This document shows, piece by piece, positions 30,872 to 39,633 of a stretch of DNA of 53,230 nt (positions are counted from its first letter, which is position 1; the number at the start of each line of letters is the position of its first letter). Location of the stretch: positions 1 through 53,230 of the forward strand of contig JAWXUL010000016.1 of assembly GCA_044432725.1 (NCBI GenBank), written 5' to 3'. Below the pieces are notes generated by a model. It was not told the origin of the DNA and made no database searches. It saw only the letters and a program-made list of their open reading frames with translations. Made by a program: the position numbers and the translations under genes. This DNA comes from JAWXUK01 sp044432725 (GTDB taxonomy: Bacteria; Bacillota; Clostridia; Oscillospirales; Oscillospiraceae).

Positions 30872-31097
30872 AGTAGGCAAAACAGTTTCTGGATACTCCA
30901 AACACGCAATGAATTTATTTGAAGAAGTAGTAGAAGCCTTAGAATGTTTCTGTAACTCGTTAAATTCAAGAGAAGCGATTCCAATAAGAGAAAGACTTAG
31001 CCCAAAAAAGAAAAGTTTAGAATATCAACGGAAAATAATCCTTAGCCAAAGTCTCCCATATAAAGAAATTGTACCAAGAGCAAGGTCTCAATTATAA
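30840..31097 (+). CDS. possible small early protein
   Basis: An 85-residue frame overlapping the end of the DUF5664 gene by 32 bases. The first half is acidic and helical (MNLFEEVVEALECFCNSLNS), the rest basic. The ribosome binding site is weak (AAAGAG). No family recognised. It may be real because it fills the space before the late leader, but support is limited. Confidence 0.4.
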   Translation: MLAQKDVDWIEVGKTVSGYSKHAMNLFEEVVEALECFCNSLNSREAIPIRERLSPKKKSLEYQRKIILSQSLPYKEIVPRARSQL

Positions 31098-31111
31098 AAA
31101 AAAGAAGGAAG

Positions 31112-31190
31112 CTCTCGCTCCCCCCCAAGACAAAAATATTATATCATAATCACAGGCAAGAAACAAGGATATTTTAAGGAGGAGCGAGAG
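31112..31190 (+). promoter_or_regulatory. leader with a stem that can hide the SD of the activator gene
   Basis: CTCTCGCTCC (31112-31121) is the exact complement of GGAGCGAGAG (31181-31190). The second arm overlaps the end of AAGGAGG, the ribosome binding site of the gene starting at 31193. Folding would cover the site and the bases up to the start codon. This suggests translational control of the late activator. The loop is about 59 bases. Confidence 0.6.
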
Positions 31191-31192
31191 GC

Positions 31193-31618
31193 ATGACACA
31201 AACGATAAACGAGAAAAAGGAATATCTCCAAAGAGCAAAAGGGTTGGATCATTCCATTCGGTGTAATGAACAGGAATTAGAGGAAATCCGTCAATTGGCG
31301 ATGTCTGTAGGAATTACCGATTATGAAAAAGAGAGAGTACAAGAAAGTAGCTACAATCAAGAAGCGCATTTCACAAAAAAAATAGAGTGTTTTATTGAAA
31401 TGGAAAAGAAAATTAAAGAAGATACACTCAGATTATTGAACGTCAAAATAAAAATTCATGAAAGTGTTCAAAGTGTAAAAAATTTAGAAGAAAGATCTGT
31501 ATTGCAAAACAAATACCTATTAGGAAAAACATGGGAGGAAATCAGCGAGGAATTGCACATGTCGATATCCACTGCTTGCCGAATTCACGAGAAGGCATTA
31601 AACCATTTAACGTTTTAA
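31193..31618 (+). CDS. DUF1492 sigma-like late transcription activator
   Basis: A 141-residue protein. The N-terminal 95 residues are coiled-coil like (KKEYLQRAKGLDHSIRCNEQ, ITDYEKERVQES). The C-terminal 45 form a sigma region 4-like HTH (GKTWEEISEELHMSISTACR). DUF1492/ArpU-like proteins are placed just before terminase genes and switch on late transcription. A clear paralog closes the late operon at 52456-52887. A hairpin in the leader may control translation. Confidence 0.8.
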   Translation: MTQTINEKKEYLQRAKGLDHSIRCNEQELEEIRQLAMSVGITDYEKERVQESSYNQEAHFTKKIECFIEMEKKIKEDTLRLLNVKIKIHESVQSVKNLEERSVLQNKYLLGKTWEEISEELHMSISTACRIHEKALNHLTF

Positions 31619-31787
31619 AATATAGAAGTTGAACAAGTTTGAATAGGTTTGCAGTTGTGTGAATATGTAATATATGATAAGATATAAAAGTAAACTTAGA
31701 ATAATATTTTAAGTGATACACCATAACCTTCTCATCCGTTGGTTTTGGTACTACTTTTATTCCTCAGAAAAATCACAATCCTTGAAC

Positions 31788-31825
31788 AGTCCGTTTCCCA
31801 ATAGGGAGACGGGCTTATTTTTATC
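31788..31825 (+). terminator. terminator or attenuator in the late leader
   Basis: AGTCCGTTTCCC (31788-31799), loop AATA, GGGAGACGGGCT (31804-31815) pair with two G-U pairs. TATTTTTAT follows. It ends the activator transcript or works as an attenuator before the terminase genes. The gap 31619-31861 also holds A/T-rich DNA that may carry the late promoter (around 31660-31710), with no clear consensus. Confidence 0.65.
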
Positions 31826-31861
31826 TATTTACATATTACATAAGAAATGGAGGAACCCCAT

Positions 31862-32320
31862 ATGGCAAAAAGCAAACTTACCACAGAACTGGTTAAAACC
31901 CTTTGTGAATTAAAAGGAAAAGGCTTATCCAATAAGGCTGTTTGTGATGGAGTCGCTATCTCCGAAAGTGTTTTTTACGATTGGCTTGCCAAAGGAGAAG
32001 AAGCCCTTTTAGTTGGAAAGAAAAATAAATTTTCGGAGTTTCTGGAGGCTTATAAAAAAGCCGAAACTGATTTCAAATTATCTCTCATGGCGAAAATCCA
32101 ACAAGAATCTGGGAAAGGTAGTTGGACTGCCTCTGCTTGGCTCTTAGAGAGATGTTATCCTGCTGAGTTCGGGAAGAAAACCATCGAATTGACAGGCAAA
32201 GATGGTGGAGCAATCCAAACGGAAGCCAAGCATTCTGTTGATGTGATGATGGAAAAATTATCGGATGAAGATTTACTCCTCTTGGAACAGATGGCACTCA
32301 AAATAGAAGAGGACGAATAA
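31862..32320 (+). CDS. terS: terminase small subunit
   Basis: A 152-residue protein from the ATG at 31862 with GGAGG 8 bases upstream. The N-terminal HTH (GLSNKAVCDGVAISESVFYD, then WLAKGEEALL) and the central EFLEAYKKAETDFKLSLMAK and WTASAWLLERCYPAEFGKK match phage terminase small subunits. It should recognise the phage packaging site and guide the large subunit. It ends 2 bases before the terL start. Confidence 0.88.
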   Translation: MAKSKLTTELVKTLCELKGKGLSNKAVCDGVAISESVFYDWLAKGEEALLVGKKNKFSEFLEAYKKAETDFKLSLMAKIQQESGKGSWTASAWLLERCYPAEFGKKTIELTGKDGGAIQTEAKHSVDVMMEKLSDEDLLLLEQMALKIEEDE

Positions 32321-32322
32321 TT

Positions 32323-33798
32323 ATGATAGGCAAAGAATTACTTGCACAGCCTGACCTTTTGAATAAAATTCAAAGGGAAAAGGCACGTCGCTCTTTGTCT
32401 CAATTCGCCTTGTACACTGATTCACACTATGTTCTCAATTGGCACCACACTCTACTATGTCAATACTTAGATGATTTCGTTGAGAAGCGACGAAAGCGAA
32501 TCATGGTATTTATGCCCCCTCGTCATGGGAAAAGCGAGCTGGTGAGCCGAAAGCTCCCAGCTTATCTTTTTGGCAAAAATCCAGATTGCGAGGTCATTGC
32601 GGCTTCTTATTCTGCTGACCTTGCAAGTAAAATGAACCGAGACGTGCAGAGAATCATTGACAGCGAAAAGTATCGTGATGTGTTCCCAAATTCAACTCTC
32701 TTTGGTAAGAATATTCGTTCTGTGGCAAATGGCTCTTATCTCCGTAACTCCGACGTATTTGAAATCGTTAATCATCGAGGGTCTTATCGTGGCGCAGGTG
32801 TAGGTGGTGGTATCACAGGAATGGGTGGTGACTACATCATCATAGACGACCCCATCAAAAACAAAGAGGAGGCAAAGTCAGCAACCCAAAGACAAAACCT
32901 TTGGGATTGGTATACCTCTACATTATACACTCGTTTGGAAGGTGGGGGCTCATTGCTTCTGACTTTGACACGGTGGCACGAGGATGATTTGGCTGGACGG
33001 CTGTTGGAGCAGATGAAGAAAGACAAAGTTGCTGACCAATGGGATATATTGATGTTACCCGCCATCTGTGAAGATGAAAACAAGCACCCTCAAGACCCAA
33101 GAGCAGAAGGGGAGGCACTGTGGGAAGAAAAATACAATCACCAAGAACTTGCCACCATCAAAGCAAACATAGGCACATATGACTGGTCAGCGATGTATCA
33201 GCAACATCCCAGGTCAGCTGACGGCACAATCTTTCAGCGGGAGTGGTTTAATAAAAGGTATCGTCTTCTTCCTCATGATGTTACTTTGATTCAGACATGG
33301 GACTTGCCTTTCAAAAACAGTGAGGCTTCGGCAAAATGTGCAGGGCTTGTCATGGGAAGACGGGGCGCAGAAATTTTTATTTATGATTGTATCAATGAAA
33401 AAATGGACTTCCCTACTTCTGTGGCAGCCATTAAGAATATGACAGCCAAACATCCTCAGGCACGAGCCAAGGTCATTGAAGATAAAGCCAATGGTCCTGC
33501 CATCATCGACTTTCTGAAAAGAGATGTTCCGGGGATGGTTGCTTTTTCACCTCGTGGAAGTAAAGAGGATAGAGCCTTGTCCGTTGCTCCTTATTTCGAA
33601 GCAGGGAATGTGTATTTTCCAGAAACGGCACCATGGGTAGCCGAACTGGTAGAAGATTTGGTTAAGTTCCCATCTGGGGTTTACAAAGACACGGTAGATG
33701 CCTTGGTGCAAGGAATTTTATATCTGATGGATAAACCCAAAGCATTCACGATTGGAGCGGGTGCAATTTTAGAAAAAAGCAGTGATTGGAAAGTGTAG
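32323..33798 (+). CDS. terL: terminase large subunit
   Basis: A 491-residue packaging ATPase/nuclease. Walker A is PPRHGKSE at 65-72, and Walker B is YIIIDDP at about 171-177. The nuclease domain begins around 315-320 (IQTWDLPFKNS) and includes KVIEDKANGPAIIDFLKRDV and the late DTVDAL acidic site. It translocates DNA into the head and cuts it. It overlaps the portal's upstream region. The sequence is full length. Confidence 0.95.
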   Translation: MIGKELLAQPDLLNKIQREKARRSLSQFALYTDSHYVLNWHHTLLCQYLDDFVEKRRKRIMVFMPPRHGKSELVSRKLPAYLFGKNPDCEVIAASYSADLASKMNRDVQRIIDSEKYRDVFPNSTLFGKNIRSVANGSYLRNSDVFEIVNHRGSYRGAGVGGGITGMGGDYIIIDDPIKNKEEAKSATQRQNLWDWYTSTLYTRLEGGGSLLLTLTRWHEDDLAGRLLEQMKKDKVADQWDILMLPAICEDENKHPQDPRAEGEALWEEKYNHQELATIKANIGTYDWSAMYQQHPRSADGTIFQREWFNKRYRLLPHDVTLIQTWDLPFKNSEASAKCAGLVMGRRGAEIFIYDCINEKMDFPTSVAAIKNMTAKHPQARAKVIEDKANGPAIIDFLKRDVPGMVAFSPRGSKEDRALSVAPYFEAGNVYFPETAPWVAELVEDLVKFPSGVYKDTVDALVQGILYLMDKPKAFTIGAGAILEKSSDWKV

Positions 33799-33809
33799 AG
33801 GTGTGTGAC

Positions 33810-35117
33810 ATGGCGAAAGATAATTACTTTTTAGAAAGCGGAAACCAAGGATTAAATCGTTGGGGTGGTGTGATAGATGAGGAGTTTCTTCGGGAGTTAC
33901 GAGGTGCAAAAGGGATTGCGACTTATCGTGAGATGGCCGACAACGATGATATGATTGGTGCGTCTCTATATGCCATTGAAATGCTGATACGTCAAGTGAA
34001 ATGGGATGTGGAAGCAGGTGGCACAGAAGACAAAGACGAGGAGTGCCGTGAGTTTGTTCTTTCTTGTATGGAAGATCTGGACATGCCTTGGACGGACTTC
34101 ATCTCCGAAGCTCTCAGCTTTTTGACCTATGGTTGGTCATGGCATGAAATAGTCTACAAAAGACGTTCTCCAAACAGCAAACATGGGAAGAGTAAGTTTT
34201 CTGACCATTTGATTGGGTGGAAGAAACTGCCTCTTCGAAGTCAAAGCACCTTGCACCATTGGGAATTTGACGAGACAAATGATGATTTACTTGGGATGTG
34301 GCAGTCAGCACCTCCATATTACAAGCAAGTATTTATCCCAAAAGAGAAGTCCCTTCACTTCCGAACGAAATCGCAAAAAGGGAATCCAGAAGGGAGAAGC
34401 ATTTTGCGCAACGCCTATCGTTCTTGGTTTTTCAAGAAGCGATTGCAAGAGCTAGAAGGAATTGGGATTGAACGTGATTTGGCGGGACTTCCTGTACTGA
34501 TTACTCCTGAAGGGTTAGATTTATTTGCCCCTGAGAATGCGGGGCAGAAAGCTGTGGCTGATCGCATTGTTCGCACCATCAAGAGAGACGAAAACGAAGG
34601 TCTTGTCCTTCCTTATGGGTGGGATTTGAAACTACTTTCTTCTGGTGGCTCTCGACAAAATGACACAAACCAAGTGATTGAGCGATATGATACGAAGATT
34701 GCTTCTACTATGCTGACAGACTTTGTGCAACTGGGACATGAGGGTGTGGGGTCTTATGCCTTGTCTTCTGATAAGACGGCATTATTCTCCACAGCTTTGG
34801 GTTCTTTTATGGATATGATTTGTCAGGTGATGAACACACAGGCAATCCCCAAGCTCATTGACTTGAACAAAGAAGCATTCCATAATATCACCGATTATCC
34901 AAAGCTTATCCATGGGGATATTGAAACGAGGAACTTGGAAGAGTTAGGTAGTTTCCTCAAAAATGCTGTGGGAACGGGGACCATCACCCCAGACAATGCC
35001 TTGGAGGAATATTTGAGAAGAGAAGCTGGTTTGCCTGAAAGAGACGAAGAGTCTACTTATGAAATGAATGGGACGGCAACTTCTGGTTATACCTATCAAC
35101 CTCCTGAGGAGGTCTAG
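33810..35117 (+). CDS. portal protein, DUF935 (Mu gp29-like)
   Basis: A 435-residue protein from the ATG at 33810 (AGAGG upstream). Family landmarks are MADNDDMIGASLYAIEMLIR then QVKWDVEAGG, SFLTYGWSWHEIVYKRR, GNPEGRSILRNAYRSWFFKK and RDLAGLPVLITPEGLDLF. It forms the dodecameric DNA gate of the head. It lies in the order terL-portal-MuF as in Mu and many Firmicute phages. Confidence 0.9.
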   Translation: MAKDNYFLESGNQGLNRWGGVIDEEFLRELRGAKGIATYREMADNDDMIGASLYAIEMLIRQVKWDVEAGGTEDKDEECREFVLSCMEDLDMPWTDFISEALSFLTYGWSWHEIVYKRRSPNSKHGKSKFSDHLIGWKKLPLRSQSTLHHWEFDETNDDLLGMWQSAPPYYKQVFIPKEKSLHFRTKSQKGNPEGRSILRNAYRSWFFKKRLQELEGIGIERDLAGLPVLITPEGLDLFAPENAGQKAVADRIVRTIKRDENEGLVLPYGWDLKLLSSGGSRQNDTNQVIERYDTKIASTMLTDFVQLGHEGVGSYALSSDKTALFSTALGSFMDMICQVMNTQAIPKLIDLNKEAFHNITDYPKLIHGDIETRNLEELGSFLKNAVGTGTITPDNALEEYLRREAGLPERDEESTYEMNGTATSGYTYQPPEEV

Positions 35118-35119
35118 CC

Positions 35120-36535
35120 ATGGCTTTTGTGTTTCGCCCCCCGAAAAGAAAGAATAAAAGGAAAATCCTGAAAGCAAAAGAGCGTGAACTGTATCAGCGA
35201 CTAAAGGATTTTATCTCCAACGAAGAGCCACAGCTTGTTAGACTTCTTGAAGTGATGTGGGCAGAGCAAGGAAAAGCTTTGACCTATGAAGAACTACAAC
35301 AAGCCTATTTCCAAGGGGACTTTACTGGGGCGCAATGGCAAAAGTGGATAGAAGTTTACAGCCAATTGATTTTAGAAGATATGCTTCCTATCTGGGAATC
35401 TGCTGCTGTGATAGGTGCTACCAACGTGGCACTGGACTACTCTATCCCGTTTTTGTCACCCAGTGATTATTCAGGCGACTATTATAGGCAATATGGTGCC
35501 GAGCTGATTACAAATATGGTTGAGCAACAAAGGGAAGCAATTCAAAGCACTTTGTGGCAACTATTTCAGAATCAGGATATGAATTCTACAGAAGCAAGCT
35601 ATTTCCTCCGTCCTCTCATTGGTTTGACAGCACCACAAATGGCAAGCAATTACAAGTATTATAATAATATTTTGGAAGGGCTGAAAAAAGATTTCCCCTC
35701 TCTCTCCTCTACAAAGGCAGAGGAGCAAGCACGGAAAGCAGCCGAGAAGTATGCGGCAAGACAACATCGCTACCGTGCACAGATGATAGCACGGACAGAG
35801 CTTGCCACTTTTTACAACGCAGGGCAAGACCTAGCCATAGAACAAGCAATCGCAGAAGGCTTACTTCCTCCCATGGACAGTATCTGGAGTACGGCAATCA
35901 CAGAAAGTACTTGTGATATGTGTCGGCGCATGGATGGGGAGAGAGTGCCAAAGGGGAAAGTATTCTCCAATGGAATGAAGTTTCCTCCTGCTCATCCTCA
36001 TTGTGGTTGTGCGGTGATGTATGAGCCTAGTGAGGAGTGGCTTTATGAGGATGGGAATATTCCTAATCATGGGTTGACAAATGGGGGGATTGGTGGTAAT
36101 ATGGAATCAGGTGATAGAATGAGAGAAACCAAACCGAGTTATACTATAGATGCAGATAATAAAGTAAGAGTAGATGTAACGCCAGAAAATTATACCTATG
36201 ATTTATTACCAAAGTTAGATAAAATATGTGTGCCAGTAGGGAAATTGACAGGGTACTCTTTGAATATGAATCATAAAGGCGGAAAAAATAAAGCATTTCG
36301 TTTAAAAGAAAAATTAGGTTATGATTTGACCAATTATGAACATTTACTTGATAACATTATCTCAAATGTAAATAAACATCAAGCATTAGAAAAAGGCGAT
36401 TTAGGATATGGAATGAGGTACGAGGTGATTATTCCAATGACTGGTCCAAATGGACAAAACGCAAATGTTTTGACTGGCTGGATAGATAGCGATGAAACAG
36501 GAGAAATGTCCTTAACTAATGTTTATATCAAATAA
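35120..36535 (+). CDS. MuF-type minor head protein with C-terminal DUF6883-like toxin domain
   Basis: A 471-residue protein. The MuF (gpF) domain at about 200-310 has ARTELATFYNAGQDLAIEQA and STCDMCRRMDGERVPKGKVF, ending FPPAHPHCGCAVMY. After about residue 325 the DNA turns A/T rich, and the C-terminal domain (about 340-471) reads like DUF6883: MNHKGGKNKAFRLKEKLGYD, then PMTGPNGQNANVLTGWID. Phage MuF proteins with variable toxin ends are a known class of polymorphic toxin. The next gene is a candidate immunity protein. Toxin activity is inferred. Confidence 0.85.
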   Translation: MAFVFRPPKRKNKRKILKAKERELYQRLKDFISNEEPQLVRLLEVMWAEQGKALTYEELQQAYFQGDFTGAQWQKWIEVYSQLILEDMLPIWESAAVIGATNVALDYSIPFLSPSDYSGDYYRQYGAELITNMVEQQREAIQSTLWQLFQNQDMNSTEASYFLRPLIGLTAPQMASNYKYYNNILEGLKKDFPSLSSTKAEEQARKAAEKYAARQHRYRAQMIARTELATFYNAGQDLAIEQAIAEGLLPPMDSIWSTAITESTCDMCRRMDGERVPKGKVFSNGMKFPPAHPHCGCAVMYEPSEEWLYEDGNIPNHGLTNGGIGGNMESGDRMRETKPSYTIDADNKVRVDVTPENYTYDLLPKLDKICVPVGKLTGYSLNMNHKGGKNKAFRLKEKLGYDLTNYEHLLDNIISNVNKHQALEKGDLGYGMRYEVIIPMTGPNGQNANVLTGWIDSDETGEMSLTNVYIK

Positions 36536-36547
36536 GGAGGAAAAACA

Positions 36548-36832
36548 ATGTTAAAAGATTTTTCTTGTGTACGATTAGCTGATGGAGAGTATGGAGTGAA
36601 CTTAGAACTACTTTCTAAAAAAAATGAGGTATATCTGATTGAAATTTTAGAAGAAAATGATACTTCAGGAGTTCCTTTAGATGAAATTCCAGTTCATATT
36701 TCTGAAATTAAAGCAGTTATCGAATACAAAGATGGACAAAAATTTGAAATTCCTCTTGATACTTTTGAGCAATCAATACCACCTGTTTCTTATCGAACTT
36801 ACCGAGATAGCATGAGCATATCCAATCATTAA
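36548..36832 (+). CDS. candidate immunity protein for the MuF-linked toxin domain
   Basis: A 94-residue acidic beta-rich protein with AAGGAGG upstream, 12 bases after the MuF gene. It shows SH3-like features (FSCVRLADGEYGVNLELLSK, then KAVIEYKDGQKFEIPL), somewhat like DUF4926 immunity proteins, but I cannot assign a family. Its base composition is A/T rich, like the toxin end before it, and two terminators follow directly, so the toxin end, this gene and the terminators look like an acquired cassette. Confidence 0.6.
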   Translation: MLKDFSCVRLADGEYGVNLELLSKKNEVYLIEILEENDTSGVPLDEIPVHISEIKAVIEYKDGQKFEIPLDTFEQSIPPVSYRTYRDSMSISNH

Positions 36833-36839
36833 GTATAAA

Positions 36840-36896
36840 AGCACCCATCTCGGGTGCTTTTTTTATGCCCAAACACCCCTAGAGGGTGTTTTTTTA
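36840..36896 (+). terminator. two tandem intrinsic terminators
   Basis: AGCACCC/GGGTGCT (36840-36858) with a run of eight T, then AAACACCC/GGGTGTTT (36871-36891) with a run of T. The first hairpin has the same bases as the one at 52896-52918, including the loop ATCTC. They lie inside the late operon, just after the candidate immunity gene and before the next head gene. Confidence 0.85.
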
Positions 36897-36918
36897 TGCC
36901 CAAAAGGAGGTGAGGAAA

Positions 36919-37371
36919 GTGAAAAATAATTTTAAGGTATTGAAGTCAGACGATGAAAGACGGCAAGTCTTTGGTTGGGCTTCGGTGGCAGTGAGGGTGA
37001 CAGGGGAAGTGGTGTGCGACCATCAGGACGATATCATTGAGCCAGAAGTTCTGGAGCAAGCAGCCTATGACTATGTCGTAAACTTCGGTGTAGCAGGAGA
37101 AATGCACGAGAATTCCCATGTAGGGAAACTAATTGAATCGGTGGTATTCACAGAAGAGAAAGCAGAAGCAATGGGCATTCCTTCTGATATTCTGCCCCAA
37201 GGATGGTGGGTAGGTTTCCAGATTTATGATTTGGAAGTCTGGCAGAAAATCAAGGACGGCACTTACACTATGTTTTCTATCGAAGGCACAGCAGACCGAG
37301 TGCCAGAAGCAAATCCAGTCAAAGAACTTGCCCAAGAAATTGCTGAATTATTAAGCAGAAAGGAAGATTGA
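36919..37371 (+). CDS. XkdF-like head protein, putative protease
   Basis: A 150-residue protein starting at GTG 36919, 8 bases after AGGAGG. It matches the XkdF family: RRQVFGWASVAV, then CDHQDDIIEPEVLEQAAYDY and GEMHENSHVGKLIESVVFTE, ending with WQKIKDGTYTMFSIEGTADR. XkdF relatives are predicted head-maturation serine proteases; Asp, His and Ser are present (DIIEPE, GEMHEN, FSIEG). It lies between head genes, consistent with prohead processing. Confidence 0.8.
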   Translation: MKNNFKVLKSDDERRQVFGWASVAVRVTGEVVCDHQDDIIEPEVLEQAAYDYVVNFGVAGEMHENSHVGKLIESVVFTEEKAEAMGIPSDILPQGWWVGFQIYDLEVWQKIKDGTYTMFSIEGTADRVPEANPVKELAQEIAELLSRKED

Positions 37372-37373
37372 CC

Positions 37374-38165
37374 ATGGCATACAAGCTAAAAAACTTGCAA
37401 ATCACTAGCACAGATCTAGTAGACCAAGGAGCGAATCCAGAAGCACATATTGGCCTTATGAAGCGGAACTTCGGTCAACGATCTAAGGATTTCGTGGCAG
37501 GACTTTTTCCTCCAAAGGAAAATGCGTTCTTGCCCTACTCTGTACCAACACCACCAACACAAGGAAGAGGACAAGAGTCTTCTGCCTTTGAGGACCATAT
37601 TAACAAAAATCATATTATTGAGGAGGAAACACCTATGACAGAAGAAGAAATTTTGAAAAGAGCCGAGGAAATCGCCAAGGCACGAGGAATGACCCTGTTC
37701 ACTGAAACGACAGTGGAGAAAAGCGTGGAAACCGAAGTGGAAGTAGAGGTCTCTGAGGACGTGGCAAAGGCATTGGAACCCAGTGCTGAAGTCATGAAAA
37801 GCTATGAGAGCAAGATTGCCAAGTTGGAAGAAACTGTTGCCTTGGGAGCACTTGAAAAGGTGGCAAAGAAGTATGAGGACTTAGGGTATGAGCCACAAGA
37901 ACTTGCTAAAAAGCTCTATGAGATGAAGCAGAATGGTGTTTATGAAGACTATGTTGCCTTATTGGAAAAGAGCCTATCTTTTGTGGATAACCAAGGTGTT
38001 TTCAGCGAAGTTGGAAAATCCACCTCAGAATCTCTCCCACAAGAACAGCTACTGGCTGACATCGTGAAGCGTGACGGTTGCACACGAGAAGAAGCCTTTA
38101 TGAAGGCTTATGCAGAAAATCCAGACTTTGCTCGTGCCTATGATGCAGGCTACGTGAAAGAATAA
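37374..38165 (+). CDS. capsid scaffold-like protein (XkdF/XkdG neighbour)
   Basis: A 263-residue protein from the ATG at 37374. The start matches the second half of XkdF-type proteins (LVDQGANPEAHIGLMKRNF). The rest is charged and helical (TEEEILKRAEEIAKARGMTL, then VAKKYEDLGYEPQELAKKLY), as in scaffolding proteins. Its place between protease and capsid supports this. It may be cleaved by the protease. Confidence 0.7.
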   Translation: MAYKLKNLQITSTDLVDQGANPEAHIGLMKRNFGQRSKDFVAGLFPPKENAFLPYSVPTPPTQGRGQESSAFEDHINKNHIIEEETPMTEEEILKRAEEIAKARGMTLFTETTVEKSVETEVEVEVSEDVAKALEPSAEVMKSYESKIAKLEETVALGALEKVAKKYEDLGYEPQELAKKLYEMKQNGVYEDYVALLEKSLSFVDNQGVFSEVGKSTSESLPQEQLLADIVKRDGCTREEAFMKAYAENPDFARAYDAGYVKE

Positions 38166-38177
38166 GGGGGTGATTTT

Positions 38178-38576
38178 ATGAGTTTTGAATATATGAATTC
38201 TTTTGTGAACTCCTCCCCTACTGTCCGAGAAGTGGCAGGGGAAGAATTGGTAAATGCTTGTCATAAGGCAGTCGCCTATGATGAAGATGGGGAAATTGTC
38301 ATTGCCAGCACAGGGAAAGAAGCCATTGGCTTATTGCTTTCCTCCACTGAATCAAATGTTTCCCTTGGGGAAGAAGTGGATGTGCTGATGAAGGATGTTG
38401 GCTTGCTTGTTTCCGCTGAAGCAATCAGCAAGGGCAATTTTGTGACCATTGCAGATGGCTGTGGGAAAGTCGCCACCTCTGGCACTTACATCTTTGGACG
38501 TGCCATGACTGAAAGTTATGAAGCTGGTGATGTGATTCAAGTGCGTGTTGGAGCTTTTGGCTCTGTCATGGCTTAA
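38178..38576 (+). CDS. capsid decoration-like protein (DUF2190-type)
   Basis: A 132-residue protein with beta-rich small-residue pattern: HKAVAYDEDGEIVIASTGKE, then LGEEVDVLMKDVGLLVSAEA and ISKGNFVTIADGCGKVA. These features match head decoration proteins that lie just before the major capsid gene. It has GGGGGTG upstream. It would stabilise the head surface. Confidence 0.75.
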   Translation: MSFEYMNSFVNSSPTVREVAGEELVNACHKAVAYDEDGEIVIASTGKEAIGLLLSSTESNVSLGEEVDVLMKDVGLLVSAEAISKGNFVTIADGCGKVATSGTYIFGRAMTESYEAGDVIQVRVGAFGSVMA

Positions 38577-38596
38577 GTAGAAAGGATGATGAAAGA

Positions 38597-39622
38597 ATGA
38601 ACGTATTAAAAATGGGAGAGGCACTGGTATCCAAGAAGTTTAAGCCTCATGCATATCTAACAGGAATCTGTTTGCAACAAGTGCAAAATCCAAAAAACTA
38701 TGTATCTGGGAAAATGTTTCCTATGGTACCTGTCAGCCAAAGCTCTGGATATTATCGTGAATTTTCCAAAGCTGACCTCATGCGTGATAGTATGGGACCC
38801 AAACCAGAACTTGGGCATATTGCTCCCGCCATCTTTGGTAGCCGTGAGCATATGTATGCTTGTACAGTGGATCAGGTGCTGACGGGGATTGATTCCATTG
38901 CCCAAGTAGATTATGATCGTGCGGGATACCAAGGTCTTACCAACCCCAAAAACGCAAAAGCGATTTGGATTGGTAATCAAATGGCTATGCACCTTGACGT
39001 GCTTTGGGCGAAGAAATTCTTCAATGCAGAAGCGTGGGACACTGTCTTTACAGGCACAGATTCCACACCTGGTAGCACTAGCTTTTACAAATTTGACAAT
39101 GCAAATTGTGACCCTGTCCAAATGATGGGGGAAATCACAACTAAAATGTTAGAGCAAGGATTATACGAGCCAAACAAAATGTGTATTGGGAAATGTGCCT
39201 TTGACGCACTCCGTTACAATGAAGGTGTTTTGGACCGTATCAAATACCAAGGAAGTGAAGCCAATCCTGCCAACGTGACAGAGAAAGTTCTTGCTTCTCT
39301 CTTTGGCTTAGAAGAGATTGTGGTGGCAAAGTCCTTGGTGAATACAGCACCTATGGGGCAAGAGCGTATTGAATATATCTGCAATCCCGATGATGTGTTG
39401 TTGGTGCATACCACTGCGACACCTTCCGTGGACGAGCCTTCTGCAGGTTATACCTTTATGTGGGATCCTTTGGGGAATGGTCAGTTGACTCCTACCACTC
39501 ACTATGATGGTCCTCTTGGCACCCACAGCGAATACGTGGAAGGCTTGATGGCAGCAGACCATAAGATTGTCTGTCAAGACTTGGGGGTATACCTCTCTGG
39601 TGCTGTGACGGCAAAAGTATAA
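38597..39622 (+). CDS. major capsid protein
   Basis: A 341-residue protein with the layout of HK97-fold capsid proteins of this phage group (LVSKKFKPHAYLTGICLQQV, then MFPMVPVSQSSGYYREFS and VAKSLVNTAPMG). It sits after protease, scaffold and decoration genes and before connectors. The spacing to the next gene is 11 bases. The family call rests mostly on gene order and length, with similar N-terminal motif. Confidence 0.85.
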   Translation: MNVLKMGEALVSKKFKPHAYLTGICLQQVQNPKNYVSGKMFPMVPVSQSSGYYREFSKADLMRDSMGPKPELGHIAPAIFGSREHMYACTVDQVLTGIDSIAQVDYDRAGYQGLTNPKNAKAIWIGNQMAMHLDVLWAKKFFNAEAWDTVFTGTDSTPGSTSFYKFDNANCDPVQMMGEITTKMLEQGLYEPNKMCIGKCAFDALRYNEGVLDRIKYQGSEANPANVTEKVLASLFGLEEIVVAKSLVNTAPMGQERIEYICNPDDVLLVHTTATPSVDEPSAGYTFMWDPLGNGQLTPTTHYDGPLGTHSEYVEGLMAADHKIVCQDLGVYLSGAVTAKV

Positions 39623-39633
39623 GGGGTGAAAAG

